Below, in pieces: positions 7,072-17,020 of a stretch of 64,000 nucleotides of DNA. Both the position numbers and the translations under genes were made by a program. How positions within the stretch are numbered: position 1 is the first letter of the stretch; each line of letters begins with the position of its first letter. Source of the DNA: Candidatus Scalindua sp. Lineage in GTDB: Bacteria > Planctomycetota > Brocadiia > Brocadiales > Scalinduaceae. The notes beneath the pieces were generated by a model. It saw nothing but the letters and a program-made list of their open reading frames with translations. It searched no databases and had not been told where the DNA came from. The DNA lies in NCBI GenBank assembly GCA_030748215.1, contig JASMMK010000060.1, positions 1-64,000 of the forward strand, written 5' to 3'.

Positions 7072-7668
7072 CTACTTAGCTGATATCTTCTCTATTTTCT
7101 TCAATTTCTGCTCAAATGCCAGTGCGACGTCCCGGGACTTTATGATTACGGACGCTTCATGGTTCTTTTTCAGTGCGCTATAAGTCCAGTTAGTGCTTCC
7201 TACAATAGTTATATATCTGTCAATAACCATCACTTTGCTGTGAGTCACCCTGTTTTCACTGTCATAAAACACTGGAACACCGGCACTTAGAAGCAAATCG
7301 TATGTATATTCGCTCTTTCTCTCTAATATGTCTCTTTTTTTGCCTTTTTCCCAGAATTTGACATTCTGATCAAAAACAACCAGAACCTTCACACCCCTCT
7401 TATGTGCATTAATGAGATCAAGGACCAGTTGATATTCATCTCCGCCCGAATGCCTTTTGTCCAGCTTTGCCATGGACATTACACATAATATGGACTTTTT
7501 GGCATTCGTAAATGCCTTGTGGACAGCCGGATAATACTCTTCATTAATAAGAGGGGTGACATCATCTGCAGGCAGAGAACAGGCAGGTTTTATTCCGCAC
7601 AACAAACCTGAAACAGTGAAAATGATGGTAAATATTAATATGGTAGTTATTTTGTTGTTTTCCTGCAT
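7072..7668 (-). CDS. Exported single-HKD phospholipase D-family nuclease
   Basis: The 198-residue product has an N-terminal hydrophobic export segment (about 9-29, possibly a lipobox-like GLLCG) and one PLD catalytic motif: H143, K145 and D150 in THSKVMVID, followed by GSTNWTYSA. One HKD motif and this length match the Nuc/PLDc_2 group, which works as a homodimer, rather than two-motif phospholipases. Family members cleave nucleic acids or phosphodiesters; the export signal points to a periplasmic role. AGGAAG precedes the ATG. It directly follows mtaB (15-base gap) on the same strand but has no obvious functional link to it. Confidence 0.85.
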   Translation of the reverse strand: MQENNKITTILIFTIIFTVSGLLCGIKPACSLPADDVTPLINEEYYPAVHKAFTNAKKSILCVMSMAKLDKRHSGGDEYQLVLDLINAHKRGVKVLVVFDQNVKFWEKGKKRDILERKSEYTYDLLLSAGVPVFYDSENRVTHSKVMVIDRYITIVGSTNWTYSALKKNHEASVIIKSRDVALAFEQKLKKIEKISAK

Positions 7669-7682
7669 TCCTGGCTTCCTTA

Positions 7683-9017
7683 TTATTGTTTACTAGTTCC
7701 CATAACGAACTGAGGTGAAACCCTCTCCACGTAAACATCTACAATTTTATTCATTAACTCATCAGGGCCGTCAAACAGGACTTTTATATATCTATCCGAG
7801 TAACCACACAGTTTTCCCGTCTTCCTGTCTCTCGTATTTTCTACGAGTATACCTGTATCCCTGCCGACGAACAGATTCATGTATCTTTGAGAGGTTTCTG
7901 CTGCCAGGGATTCAAGCTCTTTTTTCCGTTCCTTAATAACAGGAGACTTGCAATGACCCGGCATTTTAGCGGCAGGGGTATCTTCGCGCGGACTGTAGGG
8001 GAAGATGTGTGCCCTGCTGAATCCGGCCTGTTCACAGAGCCTCATTGTATTTTCAAAGTGCTCCCTCTTCTCTCCGGGAAAACCGACCAGTACGTCTGTT
8101 GATATCGATGGCAATTCCAACCTCTCTTTAATCCTTTCCACTGTTTTGAGGTATTGGGCAGCATTATATTTCCTGTTCATCCTCTTCAATATATAATCAT
8201 CTCCACTCTGCAGAGGCAGGTGAAAGTGAGGGCAGACACTGTCCGAATCTGCAATAAGATCAATCAAATCATCAGTAACCTCATTCACTTCTATCGAGCT
8301 TAGCCTGATACGCTCTAAACCCGGCAGAGTTTGCAGCTCGCTCAACACATCTATTATGTTTTGTTGATATCCAGTCTCCTTGCCATACGCACCCAGATGA
8401 ATACCGGTAAGTACAATCTCCTTATAACCATTGCTTACCAGCTGTTCCGCTTCAAAAAGGATGTCGTCTATCTTCTTGCTTGTGACCTTGCCTCTGACAT
8501 AAGGGATGATACAGTATGAGCAGAAGATATCGCATCCGTCTTCAATCTTGAGAAATGCTCTTGTGTGGCCGTCAAACTTACTGACCTGCAGGTCGAAGGC
8601 AGACTCATTACGTCGAAGCTTCTTAGTGCGGGGATCTCTTATATTACTGGAAACCGGCGTTGAGTTATTATCCGGAACAAACCCGTTCTTTACGAATTCG
8701 ATTATCTTGCTCTCCCTGCCCTTTTCAAAGACATAGCCGACACCTTCTATCGTCCTTATCGCATCTGCATCCGATTCGGCGTAGCAGCCTGTGACTATGA
8801 CGGTAGCGTCCGGGTTGTTCCGTATTACTTTCCTGATCTGCTGGCGTGACTTATCGTCACTCGTGGATGTAACCGTGCACGTATTTATGACACACAAATC
8901 AACAGGAACGGTCGAAGGAGCCTCTTCATATCCGCTTGACATGATAGCCTCTCTTAACGCCTGAGTCTCGTACTGGTTTACTTTACATCCCAGAGTGATA
9001 AAGCTGCAGGTTTTCAT
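7683..9017 (-). CDS. mtaB: tRNA t6A37 methylthiotransferase
   Basis: The 444-residue product has the methylthiotransferase layout: an N-terminal UPF0004 domain with cluster cysteines C11, C47 and C78, a radical SAM domain with C162-x3-C166-x2-C169 (GCDIFCSYCIIPYVRG), and a C-terminal TRAM-like region. The opening TLGCKVNQYE and the spacing favour MtaB (formation of ms2t6A on tRNA) over MiaB or RimO. Length is normal. It lies upstream of the PLD nuclease on the same strand. No strong ribosome site is next to the ATG. Confidence 0.93.
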   Translation of the reverse strand: MKTCSFITLGCKVNQYETQALREAIMSSGYEEAPSTVPVDLCVINTCTVTSTSDDKSRQQIRKVIRNNPDATVIVTGCYAESDADAIRTIEGVGYVFEKGRESKIIEFVKNGFVPDNNSTPVSSNIRDPRTKKLRRNESAFDLQVSKFDGHTRAFLKIEDGCDIFCSYCIIPYVRGKVTSKKIDDILFEAEQLVSNGYKEIVLTGIHLGAYGKETGYQQNIIDVLSELQTLPGLERIRLSSIEVNEVTDDLIDLIADSDSVCPHFHLPLQSGDDYILKRMNRKYNAAQYLKTVERIKERLELPSISTDVLVGFPGEKREHFENTMRLCEQAGFSRAHIFPYSPREDTPAAKMPGHCKSPVIKERKKELESLAAETSQRYMNLFVGRDTGILVENTRDRKTGKLCGYSDRYIKVLFDGPDELMNKIVDVYVERVSPQFVMGTSKQ

Positions 9018-9075
9018 AACTTAGGAAAATTTCCTTCTATTTAAATCAATCATTCGACTTGATATACAAATTAAC

Positions 9076-9104
9076 TTGACACCATATTACGACAGACATA
9101 GACT
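9076..9104 (+). promoter_or_regulatory. Candidate sigma-70 promoter
   Basis: A perfect TTGACA (9076-9081) is followed after 17 bases by TAGACT (9099-9104). A TATAAT at 9104-9109 is also present but at 22-base spacing. It lies in the divergent gap between mtaB and the DUF362 gene and would drive the plus-strand accessory block. Confidence 0.4.
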
Positions 9105-9200
9105 ATAATTCAATGTTAAACTTCATGGAACTATTTATGTGATATAGCGATAGACAAAAAATTTAAATATGCACACAAAAGCATATATGCGGAGAACAAT

Positions 9201-10154
9201 ATGACAAATCCGAATAAGGTTTCAGTAGTAAAATGTACAGACTATTCTAAAGAAGATGTACGCAGCGCAGTGGATAAAACATTCTCTTATTTTGGAGGGA
9301 TTGAAAACGTCATCAAAAAAGGATCGAAGGTGCTGCTGAAGCCAAACTTCTTAAAGGAGAGCAGCCCGAGAAAATGCATAGTTACGCATCCTGCTGTTAT
9401 AGAGGCAGTAGCAGAATCAGTTCTCGAAACAGGCTCAATCCCAATCATAGGAGACAGCCCTGCATTTGGCTCAGTGGCAAAAGTGGCAAAACGTATAGGA
9501 CTGGATAAATTTGCGGAAAAGAATGGTATTGATATCATCGAACTGGATAAGCCCAGAAAAGTATCCATTAATTGTGGAGGTAAGGACTTTTCCCTGACCG
9601 TCTCCGGCAAGGCGCTGGATGTGGATGCCATAATCAACCTTCCCAAGCTTAAGGCCCATGTCCAGGTTTACTTTACCGCAGGAGTCAAGAACCTGTATGG
9701 GTGTGTCAGCGGCAAGCAGAAGGCGTGGAGGCATTTACAGGCAAAAAACAATCTTGAATGGTATACCGAAATGCTGATTGCTAATTACCAGTTGGTCAAA
9801 CCGGTATTCACTATCGTTGACGCTATCACGGCCATGGAAGAGAAAGGGCCTACCGGCGGAAAGCCCAAAGACGTTTCACTGCTTGTCGGTGGGATAGACG
9901 TCATCGCAGTTGATAGAGTGGTTACAGAACTGCTTTCAGTTCGACCGGATGATGTTCCCATACTCAGGGCAGCAAAAAGGCTGGGAATAGGTGAGCAGGA
10001 TCTATCAAAAATAGAAATTGCCGGTGAAGAGCTCTCTTCTGTCAAAGTACACGACTTTATCTTCCCCGAACTATTACCAATAGGCTTTGATTTCATTCGA
10101 GTAGTAAAGAGTCTTATCAGGCATCTATGGCTTAAGAACGTTGGCAAAGCATAG
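9201..10154 (+). CDS. DUF362 family protein
   Basis: The 317-residue product matches the DUF362 family: an early LLKPNFL motif, THPAVIEAV, and the segment FTAGVKNLYGCVSGKQKAWRH typical of these proteins. The biochemical role is not established; relatives often sit near redox or polysaccharide genes, sometimes fused to ferredoxin domains, which this one lacks. GGAG 8 bases before the ATG and a candidate promoter upstream support the start. Its last codons overlap the remains of a carbamoyltransferase gene in another frame, so its 3' end adjoins a deletion junction. The C-terminus looks natural in composition, but I cannot tell whether it is original. Confidence 0.85.
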   Translation: MTNPNKVSVVKCTDYSKEDVRSAVDKTFSYFGGIENVIKKGSKVLLKPNFLKESSPRKCIVTHPAVIEAVAESVLETGSIPIIGDSPAFGSVAKVAKRIGLDKFAEKNGIDIIELDKPRKVSINCGGKDFSLTVSGKALDVDAIINLPKLKAHVQVYFTAGVKNLYGCVSGKQKAWRHLQAKNNLEWYTEMLIANYQLVKPVFTIVDAITAMEEKGPTGGKPKDVSLLVGGIDVIAVDRVVTELLSVRPDDVPILRAAKRLGIGEQDLSKIEIAGEELSSVKVHDFIFPELLPIGFDFIRVVKSLIRHLWLKNVGKA

Positions 10155-10996
10155 CCGCTTATCTACATAAGAAAACCGGGGAGAAAAATTTGTGTATTGC
10201 AGGTGGTGTTGGCCTGAACTGTTCAATGAACTCCAGGATACTGCAGGATTCTCCTTTCGAAAATGTCTTTGTACAGCCTTCAACGCATGACGCCGGCACG
10301 GCACTTGGCGCTGCCTATTATATTTACAATACCATGCTGGGGAATGACAGGAATTTTGTTATCAACCACGCATACTGGGGACCTGAATATTCAGTTGAAG
10401 AGATAAAGGCCGAACTCGATCTTGATAAGCTGAAGTACACACACCACCAGGACATTTCAAAAAAGTGTGCTGAATTAATAAATGATGGAAAGATTATCGG
10501 ATGGTTCCAGGGAAGAGCAGAATGGGGCCCGCGCGCATTGGGTAACAGAAGTATACTGGCAAACGCGACAAGCAGCGAAATGCAGGACATAGTTAACAAG
10601 TATGTTAAACACAGGGAAGATTTCCGTCCTTTTGCGCCTGCGGTATTAAAAGAGTCGTCCGGAGACTTCTTTGACTTTAATCATGAGTCACCCTTCATGC
10701 TCTTTATCTGTGATGTTAAGCCGGAAAAGAGAAAACTGATTCCCGCTGTTACCCATACAGACGGAACCGCAAGGGTTCAAACGGTTGATCAGAAGTACAA
10801 TAAACTTTTCTATGATGTTATTAAAAATTTTGGAGAGATCAACGGTATCCCTATTGTACTTAACACTTCATTTAATGTGGCAGGAGAGCCTGTAGTTACT
10901 ACGCCAAAAGAGGCTATCCGCTGTTTTTTCTCTACCGGTATAGACTGCTTGATTATGGGAAACTACTTAGTAGAAAAAGATGATTCAACTACGTAA
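10136..10996 (+). pseudogene. Carbamoyltransferase remnant (C-terminal half only)
   Basis: From about 10148 the frame reads SIAAYLHKKTGEKNLCIAGG and continues with the VGLNCSMN core, then the whole Carbam_trans_C domain (GRAEWGPRALGNRSILA, HREDFRPFAPAV, NTSFN). Complete NodU/CmcH-type carbamoyltransferases are roughly 550-600 residues; here the first 300 or so, including the N-terminal ATP-binding part, are absent. Similarity begins upstream of the only usable start (TTG at 10190) and overlaps the end of the DUF362 gene, with a stop just before it. This looks like an internal deletion. A GGGGAG 6 bases before the TTG could let the fragment be translated, but catalysis would not be expected. 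Confidence 0.75.
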
Positions 10997-12143
10997 TTTA
11001 AAAAGTAACCTTGCCAAATCAATTATCCAGCCCGCTTATGCATGGAAGGCATTTAAACAGCGGCTGCTATCTTATGCATCCTACACAATTCACGATGGAT
11101 ACAGCCATTATCCGGAAACGGTTGATCTATTCCTCACTTACCGGTGCAACCTTAGATGCAAGATGTGCGGCCAGTGGGGCCCCTCCGGAACATCCAGGGA
11201 GTTGTCACCTAAAGAGCTAAAGGACGAGCTATCACTTGATGAAATAGATAAAATTATAAACGACATAAAGACATTCAAACCAAACGTAACACTCTTTGGC
11301 GGAGAACCCCTGTTGTATTCAAATTGGAAGAAAGTAGTATCCCGCATAAAGGAAGAGGGTATGCGCTGCAATATAATTACCAATGGAATATTATTGGAAA
11401 AGCATGCGGACGCTATAATTGATCTTGGTGTTGACGAAATTATCTTTTCACTGGATGGCCCGCGCGAAGTACATGATAAGGTACGAGGCGCAAAAGGCAC
11501 ATTTGACAAGGCAGTCAAAGGCCTCAGATTAATTAGAGATATTAAAAAGAAGACCGGGCTAAATAAGCCTGTCGTAAATATCTCCAGCACAATATTTGAG
11601 ATTAATTACAAACGGCTTGATGAGTTGATCAGTATCGCAGAGGGGCTAACGGCGAGCTCAATCACATTCCATCATCTGATATTTCTGAGCAAAGAGATGT
11701 ATCGACAGCACAATAAAATCTTTAAGAGCTACTACAGGATGGTTTGTAAAGATTGGAAAGGTTTTGTGAGGGACAGCCTGCCTGATATTGATGTTGAGTT
11801 TCTTATCCGAAAAAAAGAGGAGATCGACAAGAAAGATTCTAAAGTGCAGATTGCCTTTTACCCGAATTTCACAAATGAAGAGATCAGGAAATATTATACC
11901 GAGTTTGATTTTACCTCTTCCGGATATGGCAAAAAATGTATCAGCCCGTGGATGGTCTCTTATATATTCCCAGATGGTACGGTACGGCCCTGCCAGTCGC
12001 TGAATTTCTCTCCCGGCAACGTAAAGGATGAATCCTTCCGTAAAATATGGAATAATGAAAAATACATGCGCTTTAGAAAAATCACAAAAAAAGAGAAGAG
12101 ATATCCGGCATGTACAAGATGTACAGAATTATATAGATTTTAA
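10980..12143 (+). CDS. Radical SAM/SPASM protein
   Basis: The 387-residue product has a radical SAM cluster motif C56-x3-C60-x2-C63 (TYRCNLRCKMCGQWG), a GGEPL motif, and a C-terminal SPASM-like region with several cysteines (KKCISPWM, RPCQSLN, ACTRCTELYRF). Such enzymes use S-adenosylmethionine radicals and auxiliary clusters to modify peptides or small molecules; the substrate is unknown. It overlaps the end of the carbamoyltransferase remnant by 17 bases, so they were once translationally coupled. The setting among polysaccharide-type genes suggests a role in surface-glycan or cofactor chemistry (inference). It appears intact. Confidence 0.9.
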   Translation: MIQLRNLKSNLAKSIIQPAYAWKAFKQRLLSYASYTIHDGYSHYPETVDLFLTYRCNLRCKMCGQWGPSGTSRELSPKELKDELSLDEIDKIINDIKTFKPNVTLFGGEPLLYSNWKKVVSRIKEEGMRCNIITNGILLEKHADAIIDLGVDEIIFSLDGPREVHDKVRGAKGTFDKAVKGLRLIRDIKKKTGLNKPVVNISSTIFEINYKRLDELISIAEGLTASSITFHHLIFLSKEMYRQHNKIFKSYYRMVCKDWKGFVRDSLPDIDVEFLIRKKEEIDKKDSKVQIAFYPNFTNEEIRKYYTEFDFTSSGYGKKCISPWMVSYIFPDGTVRPCQSLNFSPGNVKDESFRKIWNNEKYMRFRKITKKEKRYPACTRCTELYRF

Positions 12144-12213
12144 CCGGTCTATATAATATATTATTCATCATCTTCAGGAAGATTATAATTAATATACTAT
12201 TACTGACAAAATA

Positions 12214-12687
12214 ATGTATAGAAAAAAGAGCCTCTACTCAACTTTTGTCCTGACCGTATTTACCTGTCTGTTCCTGAACAGCTCAAGTCTATTTGTAAAT
12301 ACCTCTTATGCTGAGCAGTACAAACTCATACCAAGTGTTATCCATATACACACAACAATTGGCAATGGAGAGAACACGCCGGAGGAGATTGTTGAGCTTG
12401 CGCGAAAAAGCGGTATAAAAGTCGTGATTTTCACCGAACATGACACAATGAAATGGATTTATGGAGTCCCCCCACTAAAGAAGATTATTCAGAAGGTAGT
12501 TGATCAAAATTCAATTCAAAAATATGGTGCCGCAAATTATATCAATACAATAGAAGAGTTAAATAAAAAATATCCGGATATGGTTCTTCTCCATGGCGCA
12601 GAGTCTATCCCATTTTACTATTGGAAAGGAAGTTATTTTAAGAAGAACCTTGCATTAGTAAGAGGTAATGAGCACATCCGGAAGTAG
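12214..12687 (+). pseudogene. Exported PHP-domain protein, 5' fragment
   Basis: This 157-residue frame has a signal peptide (about 8-33), then the PHP metal-binding start SVIHIHTTIGNG and VIFTEHD, typical of PHP phosphoesterase-like proteins. It ends at a TAG just after a segment reading RGNEHIRK. The same DNA read one frame over yields AHPEVDKAMEQEGI, which is how this family normally continues after a much longer linker. I infer a deletion with frame change at about 12670, so this is the N-terminal part of a broken gene. Confidence 0.7.
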
Positions 12688-13373
12688 ATAAAGCTATGGA
12701 ACAAGAGGGTATTAATATAATATCGTCATCATACGAGGATGATCTCCTTAATACTTTCGATTATACAGGTATAGCAGTTTTCAGTGAGGGCATGAGGAAC
12801 GTTGGCCCGCCGGGTGGAATCTGGGACAAGCTTTTACTCCAGTATTGTGCAGGAATGAGACAGAGGCCGGTATGGGCGATTGGAGAGGTAGACTATAAGG
12901 GGCATGGATTTGATATAGCTGAAACACAAACAGTCTTACTGATAAAGGAAAAAAACTATGAGAACATAATGTATGCACTGGCTACCGGTAAGATGTATGC
13001 TGCCATGGGAGATGCTAATAAACTTACCTTAAACAGTTTCGTTGTCGAAGACACAAGCAGTGACAAGCTGGCATTTATGGGTGATGATATAGAACTTACT
13101 GGAAAACCCCGCATAAGGATAGTTGTAACTGTTGACAAAACAGACAAGTCATCTGCATATAACAAAAGAGGTTTCAAAATAGATTTGATAAGAAACGGAT
13201 CAGTTATTAAAACATTTGACGCCGATGATTCGATAGATATTGCTTACGACGATGATTACTATAATCCGGGCGAAAAGGTCTATTACCGGCTTGCGGTGGA
13301 TACGAGCTATCTGTTCAGAGGTATAGTAACCAACCCTGTTTTTGTTACGTTCAAAGAAAAAGAAATACAATAA
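12672..13373 (+). pseudogene. PHP-domain protein, 3' fragment
   Basis: This frame is +2 relative to the 5' fragment. It opens directly after a TGA with AHPEVDKAMEQEGI, whose His is a typical PHP metal ligand, and continues through PGGIWDKLLLQYC and WAIGEVDYKGHGFD to a beta-rich C-terminal part. The first ATG is at 12696. Together the two parts lack perhaps 50 residues expected between them, consistent with an internal deletion rather than a one-base error. The downstream part alone would lack the export signal and half of the metal site. Confidence 0.7.
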
Positions 13374-13423
13374 GGGTTTAATTGTAACTCATAAAATCAC
13401 CTGCCGGAAACCTGGAAAAGAAA

Positions 13424-14101
13424 ATGCTTATAGCAATTCATCAACCGCAATACCTTCCCTGGCTGGGCTATCTTGATAAAATTGACAAGACAGATGTATT
13501 TGTAATATTAGACAATGTCCAATTTAAAAAAAATGAGTGGCAGAACCGCAACAGGATAAAAACCGCTCAGGGCTGCCAGTGGATAACAGTTCCTGTCTTA
13601 TACCGTTTTCCGGAAAAAATTAATGAAGTGAGGATTAACAACAAGGAAAACTGGGGGAGGAAGCACCTTCAGGCATTTATTACCAACTACTCGAAAGCGC
13701 CCTGTTATGACAATTACATAAGTTTTTTTGAAGATATTTTCAGCCGCAACTGGGAACGTCTTGTCGATATTAACGTTGAGATTATCAAATTTTTAATAAC
13801 AACTCTTAATCTCAAAACCAGACTTGTTATGGCATCCGATTTAGAATTGAGAGAAGGATCTACAGAACGCTTAATCGATATCTGCAAGACGTTGGGAGGC
13901 CAAAAATACCTTGCAGGGAAGGACGGTAATAAATATATGAATTTAGAGCTGTTCGATGAAGAAGGTATTGAGGTAATTTTTCAGGATTTCAAACATCCTG
14001 AATATAATCAGCTATTTGGAAATTTTGAACCTTACATGTCAGCCGTTGACCTGTTGTTCAACTGTGGAGATAATAGCCTTGAAATATTAAGAGGTAATTA
14101 A
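13424..14101 (+). CDS. WbqC family protein
   Basis: The 225-residue product matches WbqC-like proteins from start to end: IAIHQPQYLPWLGYLDKI at the N-terminus, then DNVQFKKNEWQNRNRIK, and a C-terminal FKHPEYNQLFGNFEPYMSA. By family knowledge these occur in O-antigen, capsule and glycan gene clusters and are proposed to take part in amino-sugar modification; the exact reaction is uncertain. It sits 4 bases before the next glycosyltransferase, so the two are likely co-translated. It is intact, in contrast to both the preceding PHP gene and the GT-TPR gene further on. Confidence 0.85.
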   Translation: MLIAIHQPQYLPWLGYLDKIDKTDVFVILDNVQFKKNEWQNRNRIKTAQGCQWITVPVLYRFPEKINEVRINNKENWGRKHLQAFITNYSKAPCYDNYISFFEDIFSRNWERLVDINVEIIKFLITTLNLKTRLVMASDLELREGSTERLIDICKTLGGQKYLAGKDGNKYMNLELFDEEGIEVIFQDFKHPEYNQLFGNFEPYMSAVDLLFNCGDNSLEILRGN

Positions 14102-14104
14102 GAC

Positions 14105-15337
14105 ATGAAGAAAAAACAGAGTAGTAAATATAATGTTGTCGTAGGAATACCCTCATATAATGAATCTGATTCTATCTCTTACGTAACCAAAATCGTAGAT
14201 GAAGGACTTGGTGAGTATTTTTCTGACAAAAAAAGTATTATTGTCAATGTAGATAGCAATAGTCCGGATAATACAAAAGAAGCTTTTCTGGACACTAAAA
14301 CCCATATAGAAAAAAAATACATCAGCACTGCTCATGGTATTCGAGGTAAAGGTAATAATATTTTAAACCTGTTCAATTTCGCAATAAAAGTACGCGCTGA
14401 AGTTGTAATTATTGTAGACGCAGATCTCAAATCAATAACAAAAGAGTGGATTGAGTATCTTGGCAGGCCCGTTGTTGACGGCTATGACTACGTAATACCA
14501 CTCTATTCAAGGCATCAGTTTGACGGTACTATCACAAACCACATATGTTATCCCGCCATGTTTGGTATGTTTTCCATGGACATCCGACAGCCTATAGGTG
14601 GAGAGTTTGCGTTTTCCCCGAAACTCATAAAGTATCTGCTAAAACAACCGTGGGCCGAAAGCACCAGGCAGTATGGAATAGATATCTTTATGTCTATGAA
14701 CGCTGTTCTCGGAGGTTTTAAAATCTGCCAGAGTGGTCTGGGGACAAAGATCCATAAGGCAAGTGCTCCTAAACTGGGCATCATGTTTGAACAGGTAATC
14801 GAAACTTTACTGACCGTACTTGTGCAGAATAAGGAAGCCTGGACGATCAGAAATAACGGTAATTTTTTTGTACCTGATACATTTGGCTTAAAGGATCTGG
14901 CAGAACCGCAAGAGCTGGACATCAACATCCTTGACCTGAAAGAAAAAGCCCTGGCGGAATACAGTAAATATCAGACTGACATTAAAGAGCTTTTAGAACC
15001 GTATGCATTTTCAAGAATACATGAGATGTTTAAGGTGGAAGTTTTTGACCTGACTATCCTGCTATGGAGCCAGGTTTTCTATAGCCTCGTATACCGGTAT
15101 GATATCTCAAAGAGCAGTAAAGAGAGAAAGAATATAATTAACAGCCTGAAACCACTCTATTTTGCGAGAAGTCTCAGCTTTAACTACCATACCTGGAAGT
15201 ACAATGTCAAATATTCAGAAATGGAGATCAGGAAATCCGCACTGGGCTTCGCATCACAAAAGTATTATCTATGGGGATTGTATAGCCAGGGAAATCATCT
15301 GAAGTCAGGTATAACGAAGAAAACAAAAAAAACATAA
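14105..15337 (+). CDS. GT-A glycosyltransferase, GT2/GT81-like
   Basis: The 410-residue product opens with VVVGIPSYNESDSI, the nucleotide-sugar fold, and has a DAD metal motif (VDADLKSITKEWI). Further segments RHQFDGTITNHICYP, QPIGGEFAFS and YGIDIFMS resemble the glucosyl/mannosyl-glycerate synthase branch (GT81 and related GT2). It may transfer a hexose to glycerate, phosphoglycerate or a polysaccharide; acceptor and sugar are not determined. It lies directly after the WbqC-like gene. The second, better-conserved GpgS candidate at 34070 is a different, only distantly similar protein. Confidence 0.8.
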   Translation: MKKKQSSKYNVVVGIPSYNESDSISYVTKIVDEGLGEYFSDKKSIIVNVDSNSPDNTKEAFLDTKTHIEKKYISTAHGIRGKGNNILNLFNFAIKVRAEVVIIVDADLKSITKEWIEYLGRPVVDGYDYVIPLYSRHQFDGTITNHICYPAMFGMFSMDIRQPIGGEFAFSPKLIKYLLKQPWAESTRQYGIDIFMSMNAVLGGFKICQSGLGTKIHKASAPKLGIMFEQVIETLLTVLVQNKEAWTIRNNGNFFVPDTFGLKDLAEPQELDINILDLKEKALAEYSKYQTDIKELLEPYAFSRIHEMFKVEVFDLTILLWSQVFYSLVYRYDISKSSKERKNIINSLKPLYFARSLSFNYHTWKYNVKYSEMEIRKSALGFASQKYYLWGLYSQGNHLKSGITKKTKKT

Positions 15338-15450
15338 ACGGTTAGTCTTAGATCCTACTCTTTATTAAGAGCTTTTATATTGTACATTATTGAAGCCACA
15401 GGCTTCCTGCCTTGTGTCAGTGTCATTACGATTAATTTTTTCCACAAAAA

Positions 15451-16203
15451 ATGATGGACTATAATCCAACTCTGTCGCTCTGTATGATTGTGAAAAATGA
15501 GGAAGAAAATCTTTCTGCCTGTTTAGAGAGTGTTAAGGACTATGTCGACGAAATAATCATCGTAGACACCGGATCAACTGACAGGACTACTGAGATCGCT
15601 GAAAGATTCGGTGCCAGAGTATACTTTCATCCCTGGGAGAATAGTTTTAGTAAGGCAAGGAACCTTTCAATAAAGTATGCAACATGTGACTGGATAATTT
15701 TTCTAGATGCTGATGAGGAGATTGAAAAGGAGGATGCCCACAAGCTTAAAGAATCTATCAAAGATAAGGATGCAAATATACTCTTTCTACAATTAAGCCG
15801 CAAAACCTGTGATGGTAAAATCATACCTGTTGCCGGTATGGCAAGGATGTTCAAGAACCATCTCGGCCTGCACTTCAAGGGTGTTGTCCATGAAATACTC
15901 TCACATGATGATGATACATTTGAAAGCAGGAAAAAAATAGCAAATGTTAAAATGTATCATTATGGATATGATCAGAATGAAGAAGAGATGGAAGGGAAAT
16001 TTGTCAGAGATTCGACGTTACTAAAAGAACAGATTCGTAACGATCCTCAGAAACCACTTAATCACCAATACCTTGCTATCTGTTATCTCAAAATGAAAAA
16101 ATATGATGAGTGCTTATTGTCTGCACTGGAAGCAATCAGGCTTTATGAATTGAATAACAGTAGCTCAGAATACAGGGGTCCTTGCATACAATATTGCAAG
16201 TAA
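15451..16203 (+). pseudogene. Family 2 glycosyltransferase with TPR tail, 5' part
   Basis: The frame encodes an intact GT2 catalytic domain: LSLCMIVKNEEENLSACLES, VDTGSTDRT and the FLDADEEIE metal motif, as in SunS-like or TPR-fused transferases. After the first TPR it shifts out of frame near the GGGG at 16174-16177 and stops at 16203. Reading one base fewer there restores a smooth TPR continuation (VLAYNIASNAFYNKKDLANA). The catalytic part could still be made alone. A one-base homopolymer difference may also be a sequencing error, which should be kept in mind. Confidence 0.75.
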
Positions 16204-17020
16204 TGCCTTTTATAACAAGAAGGACCTGGCTAATGCGGAGAAATATGCACTGAAAGCACTTGATATTTGTCATGATTACCTGGACGCCTATGAAACACTC
16301 TCTTCCATCTACTTCCAACTTAATAGAAATGATGAATTTCTCAATGCAACAAATAAGTTTTTAGATTTACTGGACTCAATAAGGTCAGACCCGTCAAGAG
16401 TTACGGATACACCTTATCTTTCGTCTCAGAACGAGTGGCGCGCACATGTACGTTTAGCAATTAACAGTTTTCTACATGGTAATGAGAGTGAAGGGATTCG
16501 ATCGTTAAATGAAGCTGTGAATAGTACGGATAAGAGATGGATGCCCTATCTGGCTATTGGAAAATATTTTGTTGAACAGAACAATCCTGAATTAGCAGAA
16601 AAATTCATTAATGACGGATTAAAATATAATTTTGCAGATAAGGATTATCTATACGGTATTGTCGAGTTGTATGAAAAGTCTATGTTGACAGATAAAGCCT
16701 TGTTGTATTTAAAGAAGATTCTTAATGACTATCCTGATGATATTGCTCAACAATTTCAACAGGGTCTCATCTTCTTTAAGGATGATAAGCATAGTGAAGC
16801 TATAAACAGGTTTAAATCAATTATCAGCAAAGACGCGGGGCATATCGATGCTCTTTTTCACCTGGGTATGACATATGAAAAAAAGGGAGATCATGAAGGG
16901 GCAAAGGAGATCTACAATAAAATATTAAAAACAAAACCTGACAACCCGGAAACACTGGTCAGGCTGGGTTCGCTGTATTTAAGCGAGCCTGATTATGTTA
17001 AGGCTAAGGAGTGCTTTTAA
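16173..17020 (+). pseudogene. GT-TPR gene, middle part (TPRs, shifted frame)
   Basis: Frame +1 relative to the 5' part. It carries at least five TPR units (for example YNKKDLANAEKYALKALDI and KKGDHEGAKEIYNKILKTKP). The first ATG is far inside at 16517 without a strong ribosome site, supporting origin as the continuation of the upstream glycosyltransferase. It ends with YVKAKECF and an in-frame TAA at 17018-17020. Confidence 0.75.

Noticed and set aside
7072-7668. Mobile-element nuclease
   Set aside because: The single-HKD protein has an export signal and no transposon ends or recombinase nearby.
16204-16516. Gene-free gap in the GT-TPR region
   Set aside because: The shifted frame is open across this stretch and encodes TPRs, so it is part of the broken gene.
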